The notes under the pieces are model-generated. The model was given only the letters and a program-made list of their open reading frames with translations. It was not told where the DNA came from and ran no database searches. Both the position numbers and the translations under genes were made by a program. DNA of 64,000 bases, taken from Candidatus Parcubacteria bacterium (GTDB lineage: Bacteria > Patescibacteria > ABY1 > BM507 > UBA12075). The stretch covers positions 62,001-126,000 of the forward strand of contig PKTK01000001.1 in NCBI GenBank assembly GCA_002869165.1, in the 5' to 3' direction. Positions 15,855 to 22,909 of this stretch are shown here, piece by piece (within the stretch, counting starts at the first letter, position 1; each line of letters starts with the position of its first letter).

Positions 15855-16733
15855 ATGAGTGCAAAAAAATACAAAGTAGCACTTTCTTTCGCTGGTGAAC
15901 AAAGGGATTATGTAGAAAAGGTTGCTAATAGTTTGAAAGAAAAGGGGGTCGATTTTTTCTATGATAGGAACAATGAGATAGAAATGTGGGGAGGAAGTTT
16001 AGTGGAATACTTTGAGAAAGTATTTAAGAATGAGTCTGATTATATAGTGTTGTTTTTGTCAAAAGAGTATGCAGAAAAAGCGTGGCCAAGCTTTGAGCGT
16101 GAGGTTGCTTTGGGACGTTGGATATTTGAAAAAAGATGTATCTTTCCTGTACGATTTGACAAGACAGAAATTCCAGGTTTACCGGACACAATTTCTTATT
16201 TGAACATAAAAAATCTTTCACCTGAGGAGTTGGCAGATGCAATTATGACAAAGATTGGAATTAAGTATGACACTGCAAAAGAAAAAACCATGCAAACAGA
16301 AAAATCAGTCGATTTTAGAGTGCCAAAAAAGAAAGTTAATATAAATCCATACAAGGAACGTAATAATTTTATTGCATTTGTAACAAAAGAGTTGGAGCGT
16401 AGATGTGAAGTAGTGGATGGATTAGATTTTTATAGTGAGGATGTTGGTGATAAGGTAAGCGTCAGAATATTAAGCCAAGGTGATGATTTGTACTCCATTG
16501 ATATTCATAAGAATGGCTTATCGAATGATAATGGAGTATCTTTTTCATATGGTCAGGGGAGTTTACAAGCAAGCGGGTTTAATGCGCATGGAAATTTTGA
16601 ATGGGATACGGAGAAAGAGGAAGTTGTTTTGAACTACACTAATTTCAGTGTCTTTAAAAACGGAGAAGAGAAGATAACTTTTTTAGAGTATTGTGATCAG
16701 GTTTGGGACACAATAATTGAATTACTTGAGTAA
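15855..16733 (+). CDS. TIR-domain protein, putative NADase-type defence effector
   Basis: The protein has 292 residues. Residues 5-130 form a TIR fold of the bacterial SEFIR/TIR_2 kind: KVALSFAGEQRDYVEKVA (strand A), GVDFFYDR, WGGSLVEYF, DYIVLFLSKEYAEKAW, then FEREVAL with glutamates 81/83 at the place of the catalytic Glu, and IFPVRFD. Bacterial TIR domains cleave NAD+ or make cyclic ADP-ribose signals during phage defence. The C-terminal 150 residues form a separate unknown domain, possibly the sensor. Neighbours are the 128-residue gene and a membrane nuclease-like gene. Confidence 0.85.
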   Translation: MSAKKYKVALSFAGEQRDYVEKVANSLKEKGVDFFYDRNNEIEMWGGSLVEYFEKVFKNESDYIVLFLSKEYAEKAWPSFEREVALGRWIFEKRCIFPVRFDKTEIPGLPDTISYLNIKNLSPEELADAIMTKIGIKYDTAKEKTMQTEKSVDFRVPKKKVNINPYKERNNFIAFVTKELERRCEVVDGLDFYSEDVGDKVSVRILSQGDDLYSIDIHKNGLSNDNGVSFSYGQGSLQASGFNAHGNFEWDTEKEEVVLNYTNFSVFKNGEEKITFLEYCDQVWDTIIELLE

Positions 16734-16737
16734 GTAT

Positions 16738-17661
16738 ATGAAATTTTCAAAAGAGTTTAAAATTATATATTGGTTAGTATTAGTAGTATAATTGTCTGGC
16801 TATATAGTTTTTAGATTTGTTAATAGCTCTTTTGATAATTCAAATAATATTGATTCGCTTGTTTTGATCTTTTGGTTTGCATTAATTGTTTTTCCTCTTA
16901 TTAAAGAAATTAATATATTAGGAGTAAGTTTTAAAAGGGAGATTGAGGACGTTAAAAGAGAAGTGCGAGATTCTGTAAATAATTTAAAAATGGATTTAAG
17001 AAATAATGTAAATGTAAATCCAAATATAAATATCTATTCTCAAAAAGCAAGTGATGATGAAAAGGAAGCAAAAATAAAAGAAGATATATTGGAAGAAATT
17101 ACAACCGAGGCAAAAAATGAGGTTGATTGTGATGATAAGCTTGATATTACTGAAAAGGTTATGGTTAGGATAGGTGAAAAGGAAGATAAAGCAAAAGGCA
17201 AGTTTTTTGACAAGGATAGATACGATAAAATAAAAATGACAGAAGACTTGATTATGGGGTACTTAAATGATAGGTACGGTGAGAAATTTGCTCCATATGT
17301 AAAACTAGAAACATCAACAGGAAAAAAATTAATAGTAGACGGTGCAGTATTTGAAGATGGTCAGTTTACTAAATTTATCGAGATCAAATTAATTTCTGGA
17401 AAGGGATTTGATAATTTTAAGTACATTGCGGGGAGATATTTAAGAAAGCTTAACAATTTTGGTTTAAAGGTGCCTATGTTGTTTTTACTAGTATCTGAAT
17501 CTATAGACGAAATTAAAGCGCTTGAAATAAAAGATGATTTAAATTTCTTATGTTATACAAATAGAACTGGACGAGGAGATAAATTTAATGTTGTAGATAT
17601 CGAATTTTTTAAATTAGATGGTGAAAAAATTATTAAAGTTGAACCAAAATCAAAAAAATGA
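16738..17661 (+). pseudogene. Membrane-anchored PD-(D/E)XK-like protein, N-terminus interrupted by an in-frame TAA
   Basis: From the ATG at 16738 the frame reads 17 codons (MKFSKEFKIIYWLVLVV), meets TAA at 16789-16791, then continues for 290 codons from a TTG. The stop falls inside the first membrane helix, so the ancestral gene was probably intact. The rest has a second helix (about 40-60), a coiled coil with VNPNINIYSQ, and a C-terminal domain with KLIVDGAV and FIEIKLI. These last give the D ... E-x-K pattern of PD-(D/E)XK nuclease folds. Restart at the TTG 16792 could still make most of the protein. It lies 4 bp after the TIR gene, suggesting one system. Confidence 0.65.
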
Positions 17662-17733
17662 ATAATTGAAAAAAAACAAGATTAGAGGATATTGCCAAGG
17701 CTATAGACATTTTACACAGGACACCGCCATTAA

Positions 17734-17764
17734 AAAAAGGAAAAACAGAGCTAGGCTCCGTTCT
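17734..17764 (-). terminator. Terminator for the minus-strand small basic gene
   Basis: On the minus strand the stem ACGGAGC / GCTCTGT is followed by a T-rich run. Confidence 0.65.
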
Positions 17765-17778
17765 CCCCATGTTTTAGC

Positions 17779-17949
17779 TTATTTTTTCTTTCTCCTGTTT
17801 GGAGTTTGAGACAGCGCGCTTCCAGCCGCTGTTTTTGATTTGCGACTAGTACGTTTGTCTCGGAGTACGTTACTAGAAGCGCTTGCAGCACGTTTGCTAG
17901 TAACTTTTTTTGAATTTTTCACTCTGTTTTTGTTTTGGTAATCTAACAC
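17779..17949 (-). CDS. Small basic protein, AS-rich/KS-AGSALSQ type
   Basis: This 56-residue minus-strand ORF is closed by its own terminator. It starts at GTG; an in-frame stop lies 21 bases upstream. The product is rich in Lys, Arg, Ser and Ala: KRAASASSNVLRDKRTSRKS and TAAGSALSQTPNRRKKK. The pattern of AS repeats followed by K-x-A-x-SALSQ resembles a widespread family of very small bacterial proteins of unknown role, which I recall only by pattern. Codon use is GC-richer than the flanks. Confidence 0.6.
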   Translation of the reverse strand: MLDYQNKNRVKNSKKVTSKRAASASSNVLRDKRTSRKSKTAAGSALSQTPNRRKKK

Positions 17950-18055
17950 CCTAGCCTCAAGATTGGTTTATTAACTCGTCACCAGGGAACGATAGACGCG
18001 TCTTAAGTTCATTTTAACAAAATCGTGCTACAGTGTCAATATTATTTACACACAG

Positions 18056-18084
18056 TTGACAAAAATATTTACAGTTGCTATAAT
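18056..18084 (+). promoter_or_regulatory. Consensus promoter of the toxin-antitoxin operon
   Basis: TTGACA (18056-18061), 17 bp, TATAAT (18079-18084) is a perfect sigma-70 consensus. Direct repeats of AATATTTACA/TATTATTTACA flank the -35 and could be operators for the antitoxin HTH. Confidence 0.75.
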
Positions 18085-18106
18085 TTGGGTAATTAAAGAA
18101 ATATAT

Positions 18107-18880
18107 ATGATAAAAGCTAAATTTATAGAAAAATTGAGAATTAAGAATGATTTAAGTAAGGCAGAAGTTGCTAATGTAATAGGAGTTTCTCGTCCTACTT
18201 ATATGCAGATAGAGAAGGGGGCAAGGGAATTGACCGTTTCTGAGGCTAGCAAATTAGCTAAGCTTTTTGATATTGATTTGAATGATTTGCTTTTAAGTAA
18301 AGAATCCTCTAGGCAAGTAGTTATAGAGAAGGATAATTCAGATACTAAAAAATCTGATATTAAGATTCGCATACAAGAAAAAGATATAGAGAAGTTTAAA
18401 CAGGTTTTTTTGTATATTATTTCCAAAGTTGGGGCTAAGCCAAATGTTGGGCAGACTGTGATCTATAAGTTGCTTTATTTTATAGACTTTGATTTCTATG
18501 AGAAATACGAGAAAAACTTGATGGGGCTTAGATATATCAAGAATCATTATGGCCCTACTCCGGTTGAGTTCAAAACAGTAGTTGACGAAATGGAGCGAGA
18601 AGGTGATATTGAGAGAGTGAAGTCTAAACATTTCCAATATGAACAGAAGAAATATTTGCCAGTTGTTGCACCTGATATAAGTGCTTTGTCAGCTGAGGAG
18701 ATTAAGCATATCGATGAAGTAATTGCGAAGTATTCTTCAAAAACCGCAAAAGAACTAAGTGATTATTCTCATAGTGATACTCCTTGGATGATACATTAGA
18801 ACGGAGAAGAAATAAGTTACGAATCAGTTTTCTATCGTGACGATGATCATTCCGTAAGAGATTACGAGGATGAAATTTAA
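18107..18880 (+). CDS. XRE-Panacea (DUF4065/SocA-like) antitoxin, with premature TAG
   Basis: An N-terminal XRE helix-turn-helix (NDLSKAEVANVIGVSRPTYM) is followed from about residue 100 by a Panacea domain with GQTVIYKLLYFIDFDFYEK and NHYGPTPVEF. The frame stops at TAG 18797-18799 after DTPWMIH, but continues for 26 more codons (NGEEISYESVFYRDDD ...) to 18880. It overlaps the toxin ATG by 11 bases, and family members normally have this tail. So either the last 27 residues were lost by one substitution or the stop is read through. Panacea antitoxins neutralise diverse toxins, here a RelE-like one. The ATG at 18107 is preferred because the upstream TTG is the -35 box. Confidence 0.8.
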
Positions 18881-19217
18881 TGAGACTAACGAATTCAAAA
18901 AAGACTACAAAAAGCTTTCAAAGAAATTTAGAACTTTGAAGAAGGATTTGGATACATTCATTAAACTTTTGAAGATAAATCCTCGGGGAAATAGTCGACA
19001 TTTTGTCAGTCTTACGGAAACAGATGTTTGTGTTGTGATAAAGGCTAGATTGTTTTGTCAAAGTCTTAAGGGTAAATCATTGCGAATCGTGTATGCTTAT
19101 AACAAAAGCAGTGAAGAGTTTGATTTGATTAAGATAGATTTTATAGAAGTGTTTTTCAAAGGTGATAAGGCAAGGGAAGATAAAAAAAGAATTATAAACT
19201 ATATAGATAGCAAATAA
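18870..19217 (+). CDS. RelE/ParE-superfamily toxin
   Basis: The protein has 115 residues. It starts inside the tail of the antitoxin frame and ends before a terminator. It shows the RelE/ParE order: KKDYKKLSKKFRTLKKDL helices, NPRGNSRHF loop, then KARLFCQSLKGKSLRIVYAY and LIKIDFIEVFFKGDKA at the C-terminus. RelE-type toxins cut mRNA in the ribosome. The pairing with a Panacea antitoxin is known from other bacteria. Confidence 0.75.
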   Translation: MKFNETNEFKKDYKKLSKKFRTLKKDLDTFIKLLKINPRGNSRHFVSLTETDVCVVIKARLFCQSLKGKSLRIVYAYNKSSEEFDLIKIDFIEVFFKGDKAREDKKRIINYIDSK

Positions 19218-19242
19218 ATACGTCTAAGAGGGACGTTTTTTT
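19218..19242 (+). terminator. Terminator of the toxin-antitoxin operon
   Basis: The ACGTC / GACGT stem is followed by T7. Confidence 0.7.
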
Positions 19243-19265
19243 GCCTTAATAATGGGGAAGGAATT

Positions 19266-19985
19266 ATGAAAATTTTAAATATAAAAAAGAAGAAGCAAGT
19301 GCAAGTTATTGGAAGATTTTTTTTGATATTTTTTGTTCCGGTATGTTTATATTTTTTTGTTTGTTTTTATGTTTTTTCAGCATTTTATTATTCTAAAGTG
19401 GATTTACAGACTGATATGGAAAATAAGTGGTCAGATAATTCTGAAGTATACAAAGCAGCCTCTGGTAACTTGGATGAAAGTTTAAAAATAAAAAAAGACA
19501 ATATAAAGAAAGTTTGTGGACTTCTTGGTGAAAGCTCCTTCTTTGTGAAGTATAAACTTACAGCCAGGAATAAGGTCTATTTAACTATCGAGGAATTAAA
19601 ACAAGGGAGAATTTCAATGTTAAAAAAGATACCTATATCGGTTGGTATTGATTCAGATGGTTATGATTTTGTTATCATACCCCCAAGTGAAAAAGTTGTT
19701 TTAGAGAAAGATTTTAATATTAAAAACCTAGACTTAATTTTTAATAACAATGAAGTTGGGTACAATTATGGGGACAACAAATCTGTTTTTGATAGATATG
19801 TGAATATAGTGAATGCAGAAGGAAGACAATTTAAATATAAAATAAACGGGAGAGTTTATTTGTCCATGACACCGATAACTAGTACAACATTGATGCTTCC
19901 GTTTTTTATTTTTATAGCTTGGATCGGTTTTTTGAAAGTTTGTCAGGAGTCTTTAAAAATGTACAAAGAAGGTATATTTAAATAG
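19266..19985 (+). CDS. Hypothetical protein with two terminal membrane helices
   Basis: The protein has 239 residues: a membrane helix at about 15-40, an external domain of about 160 residues, and a second helix at about 208-226. The middle is beta-rich and contains one cysteine (KVCGLLGESS). No signature is recognised. It may be an envelope protein. It lies 48 bp after the toxin gene, separated by a terminator. Confidence 0.6.
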   Translation: MKILNIKKKKQVQVIGRFFLIFFVPVCLYFFVCFYVFSAFYYSKVDLQTDMENKWSDNSEVYKAASGNLDESLKIKKDNIKKVCGLLGESSFFVKYKLTARNKVYLTIEELKQGRISMLKKIPISVGIDSDGYDFVIIPPSEKVVLEKDFNIKNLDLIFNNNEVGYNYGDNKSVFDRYVNIVNAEGRQFKYKINGRVYLSMTPITSTTLMLPFFIFIAWIGFLKVCQESLKMYKEGIFK

Positions 19986-19999
19986 TTGTGGCAAGTTTT

Positions 20000-20031
20000 C
20001 TGGATTCCTATCTTCGCAGGAATGACAGGGG
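20000..20031 (+). repeat. Dispersed repeat fragment (TTCCT...GCAGGAATGACA type)
   Basis: GGATTCCTATCTTCGCAGGA followed by ATGACA matches the arms of the inverted repeat at 27548-27623 and the fragment at 43091-43132. It is one member of a short repeat family in intergenic gaps. Confidence 0.6.
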
Positions 20032-20130
20032 TGAGATATTAATGTAGAAATCGCCATAATAGGCGATTTTTGTTATAATTAGATTATGATAATAATTAAA
20101 AAAGAAATATACATTTAAATATACATTTTT

Positions 20131-20301
20131 ATGCGTAGAAAAGTTGAAGAACAAAATGTTCGTAAAATTTATAGGCACGGTGATAGTCGTGCTGTGACCT
20201 TGCCAGCCGAAATCCTCCGTGAGCTTGGGTGGCGGGATAATCAAAAAGTAGTCGCAAAGAAATATGGAAAGGGGATTTTGATCACGGATTGGGAGGAGTA
20301 G
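20131..20301 (+). CDS. AbrB/MazE-type DNA-binding protein (copy A)
   Basis: This 56-residue protein has the swapped-hairpin fold: VRKIYRHGDSRAVTLPAEIL, then LGWRDNQKVVAKKYGKGILI. These proteins act as antitoxins or transition-state regulators. No toxin follows. The upstream sequence shares 18 bases with the palindrome at 13757. The 3' part (20176-20319) is nearly repeated at 21422-21565. Confidence 0.8.
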   Translation: MRRKVEEQNVRKIYRHGDSRAVTLPAEILRELGWRDNQKVVAKKYGKGILITDWEE

Positions 20302-20319
20302 GACAGTTTGGTGTGACTA
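20176..20319 (+). repeat. 144-bp abrB direct repeat, copy A
   Basis: Copy B is 21422-21565. I count about 12 differences in 144. Within the coding part eight or nine codons differ and all but one change (Ile/Leu) are synonymous, including AGT against TCG for serine. Beyond the stop the next 16-18 bases (GACAGTTTGGTGTGACTA) are identical. Confidence 0.85.
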
Positions 20320-20498
20320 TCAGACTGCTTCGCTGAGTTTATGTTTGCGAAGGCGGGTGCTCGCAATAACAGGAGAGAGGATTGGGAAGAATAGTCATAA
20401 ATTCTCTTTCCTGGCTATCGTTCACCCCCCCCCGCATGAAGACGGGGTAGGCAGGGATGATAAGAAGGGGGAGTTATATAATAAATTTCTTATTAAAT
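20302..20498 (+). other. Intergenic remnant with dispersed-repeat pieces
   Basis: This contains CAGACTGCTTCGCTGAG, GCGAAGGCGGGTGCTCGCA and ATTCTCTTTCCTGGCTATCG, all resembling the short dispersed repeats at 25335 and 43091, plus a C9 run. No gene was seen. Confidence 0.4.
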
Positions 20499-21443
20499 AT
20501 GGAAAAGTTAAATATAGTAGGTCAAAATTTAGATCAATCTGATATCGATGCAGCTAGTGATTATATTAAAGGAGAGAGAAAGAGACTTACAGGTGCTAGA
20601 ATTGAGGGGTCATATGAAAAAGAGGATTCTGATAAGGAGATAATTAATTTTGCTAATAATTTATTGAATAGCGAATTAAGTGAGCTTGGAGAGGCAGAGC
20701 TAGAGGATTTGGAAAATAAAGTATATTTATTTCCAGATAATAAATTTCGGGAGATCTTTGATGGTGCCGATCGTGCATTGTATGACAGTATAAATGACTC
20801 AATTGCTATAAATCTTGATGAAAATATTGATGATCTAGACTATTTGTCTAAGATTCTACATGAAGCTATTCATAAGTGTTCTTATAATAAATTTTTTTTG
20901 GATAAAGAGGATAATCATATTGCTGTTGCTAGAAGTGGTTATAAAAATAGTTCTCAAAAAGAAGGGGTATATTTTCGTGGTTTCAATGAAGTTGTTACCG
21001 AGAAGATGAACCAAGATATTATGGAAAAAAATTGGGATGCTATAGTTAGTAAGCTGAATTTGAATGATGATATCATAGCTGCCTATAGAGAACGTAGATT
21101 GGATTATCATGATTATATTGATGTAGTGGATGGTCTTGTAAATAAAATTGCTGATAAAAAAAGTGAAAGCAGTGAGAAAATATGGTTAAATATTAAAAAG
21201 GGTTATTTAAATGGAGAGATGATGCATCTGCGAGAAATTGAAAAGGAATTTGGTCCTGGAGCATTGAGGTTTTTGTCATTGATGACCGAAAATCCAGATA
21301 ATTTAGCTCATGAAGAATTGATGTTAAATATTAAAGGTTTTTTTGATACAGATGATCAAGATGAAAAAAATAAGTATGCACAGAAATTATTACCAAACAA
21401 TGAGTATAATAAATATTTAAACACGGTGACTCGCGTGCTGTGA
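20499..21443 (+). CDS. HExxH protein, putative zinc metallopeptidase, C-terminus fused to abrB sequence
   Basis: The protein has 314 residues and no signal peptide. LHEAIHKCSY near residue 130 is a zinc HExxH motif. FNEVVTEKMN about 45 residues later gives a second acidic motif of the NE-x-x-TE kind found in some gluzincins. The last six residues (TVTRVL) and the stop codon come from an abrB gene read in another frame, so the natural C-terminus was lost or replaced. The ATG at 20499 is chosen. The substrate is unknown. It may be an accessory or mobile-element gene. Confidence 0.6.
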   Translation: MEKLNIVGQNLDQSDIDAASDYIKGERKRLTGARIEGSYEKEDSDKEIINFANNLLNSELSELGEAELEDLENKVYLFPDNKFREIFDGADRALYDSINDSIAINLDENIDDLDYLSKILHEAIHKCSYNKFFLDKEDNHIAVARSGYKNSSQKEGVYFRGFNEVVTEKMNQDIMEKNWDAIVSKLNLNDDIIAAYRERRLDYHDYIDVVDGLVNKIADKKSESSEKIWLNIKKGYLNGEMMHLREIEKEFGPGALRFLSLMTENPDNLAHEELMLNIKGFFDTDDQDEKNKYAQKLLPNNEYNKYLNTVTRVL

Positions 21444-21565
21444 CCTTGCCAGCAGAGCTCCTCCGTGAGCTTGGGTGGCGGGATAATCAGAAGGTTGTGG
21501 CGAAGAAATATGGAAAGGGGATTTTGATCACGGATTGGGAGGAGTAGGACAGTTTGGTGTGACTA
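21422..21565 (+). pseudogene. abrB copy B, 5'-truncated (direct repeat of 20176-20319)
   Basis: The frame from HGDSRAVTLPAELL to DWEE and TAG is intact, but the first 15 or so codons are missing; the HExxH gene runs into it. Most differences from copy A are silent, so it descends from a working paralogue rather than a recent duplication. Confidence 0.75.
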
Positions 21566-21664
21566 GGGCGCTTCAACAAATTATAAATAAAAATAAGTAT
21601 TTACTTTCTGATACTGGAGGTAATATGAGTAAAAGTTTTTTATATTATCTTATTAAAAGAAAGG

Positions 21665-21756
21665 TTAAATGATCTAGACTGGAGAGAAAAGTAGGAATTG
21701 GTTGTTGAGAGAAAAAGAGGAAGAGTGTTTATCCGGAATTTACGGAAGAAATGGGG
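21665..21756 (+). pseudogene. abrB-like remnant with in-frame TAG
   Basis: One frame reads LNDLDWREK, stop, ELVVERKRGRVFIRNLRKK. This aligns with the C-terminal half of the intact AbrB at 46729 (LDNLGWRSKQKLVVERKRGG). The amino-terminal half is absent and a G8 run follows. It is a decayed third copy. Confidence 0.65.
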
Positions 21757-21816
21757 GGGGTGTTAAGTGGATTAAAATTTCAAAATATATAACTCAGCTT
21801 CGATAAAAGTCTAATA

Positions 21817-21850
21817 AAAAAAACCGGGAGGATGTTGTTTCCTCCCGGCT
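21817..21850 (-). terminator. Terminator of the minus-strand lipoprotein cassette
   Basis: The CCGGGAGGA / TCCTCCCGG stem is followed on the minus strand by a long T run. Confidence 0.85.
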
Positions 21851-21875
21851 TTAATGCAGGTAAATAATTTCTGCA

Positions 21876-22139
21876 TTAGTTCCGGGCTTTATTTTCAAGC
21901 TTTTCCAAAGATTTTTCAGCTTCCTTGCGAAGATAATCTGCTTCCTTGTTCTTGTAGCTTGATTTTATCTCTGGTTTTTTGTTAACAGCTGGTGGTGGGA
22001 CCGGAGGGGCTTTTTTAATATCCCACACTTCTTCGATTTTCGTGGTTCTGCGATAGGTGTCCGAATGCTTTTGTCCGCACGCACCTAGCAAAATCACGAT
22101 TGACAGTGACAATACCAGATATAGACTAAACTTTCGCAT
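21876..22139 (-). CDS. Small proline-rich lipoprotein
   Basis: The protein has 87 residues with a signal peptide ending in lipobox LGAC. The mature part has a proline patch (APPVPPPAV) and a charged C-terminal helix (KEADYLRKEAEKSLEKLENK). It is the last gene of a three-gene minus-strand unit. No family is known to me. Confidence 0.65.
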   Translation of the reverse strand: MRKFSLYLVLSLSIVILLGACGQKHSDTYRRTTKIEEVWDIKKAPPVPPPAVNKKPEIKSSYKNKEADYLRKEAEKSLEKLENKARN

Positions 22140-22142
22140 ATA

Positions 22143-22889
22143 TCACTCCTTTGGTTTGTCGGTTGATTTAACGGCTTTTGCTTTGGCTGATTGTTCGGGT
22201 GTTACTTCAACGATTTTTACAAGTTCCTTGGTTTCCGGATCCTGGAAATACTTTGCTCCAGACTCTTTTTTGTATTGACCTAGTTCGATTGATCCTGGGT
22301 ACTTCCGATTGTCGTCCGCTTTCTTTTGCAGAGCTTTCGTGGATTCTTCTCCAATCTTGCGCTGAAGCGCTGCTGAATGGTTGCCCAGGCTTGATGATAT
22401 GGCATCGGCAACCATTTTCTGTCCATCAACGTTTTTTACTCCAACCAGAACATAGACAGTGCCATTCCTGCTTGTGGCGTGACCGAGCGTTGGGCAGTCT
22501 GAAAAATTTACTTCAGAATACTGAATTGAAGTATCGGTAAAGTACATGTCGGCAATTTTCTGATCCACACCGTAGGTTGCGAGGAAATATTTTACTTCAC
22601 GCAATATTTCAACTCTCATTCTTGTGGCCAAATTATTGCGAGCTTTCATGGCAGCCATATCTATGTCATGAAAGCTACCGAGCGCTGATTGATTGGTTTG
22701 TCCGATTGCCGTAAAAGGATATCCATCGACTTTAATTGCGTCGGGATTACTGTACAAGCATACCCAGGCCGGAGCTGCTTGCGGTTGAGATTGGTTCTGG
22801 GTATCCGGAAAAACACAGCTTGCAAAGTTGGTTCTTGCAAACCCCGCTACAAAAATTACTGCCAAAATCATAGTTATTGCACGTTTCAT
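22143..22889 (-). CDS. Exported LPP20-like protein
   Basis: The protein has 248 residues with a cleavable signal peptide. The ATG at 22889 is chosen because a GGAGGT ribosome site stands five bases before it. PAWVCLYSNP ... YPFTAIGQT and the helix MKARNNLATRMRVEILREVK match the LPP20 pattern (a W near the start, then an R/N-L helix, then a VYVLVGV-like strand). Family members are lipoproteins of unknown role, sometimes linked to flagella or envelopes in Proteobacteria and related phyla. Base composition is richer in GC than the window average. Confidence 0.6.
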   Translation of the reverse strand: MKRAITMILAVIFVAGFARTNFASCVFPDTQNQSQPQAAPAWVCLYSNPDAIKVDGYPFTAIGQTNQSALGSFHDIDMAAMKARNNLATRMRVEILREVKYFLATYGVDQKIADMYFTDTSIQYSEVNFSDCPTLGHATSRNGTVYVLVGVKNVDGQKMVADAISSSLGNHSAALQRKIGEESTKALQKKADDNRKYPGSIELGQYKKESGAKYFQDPETKELVKIVEVTPEQSAKAKAVKSTDKPKE

Positions 22890-22909
22890 GATACACCTCC
22901 ATTTTTTTA

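Noticed and set aside
20131..20301. abrB copy A as antitoxin of a MazEF-type pair
   Set aside because: No toxin-like gene follows; the next gene is the HExxH protein with its own start.
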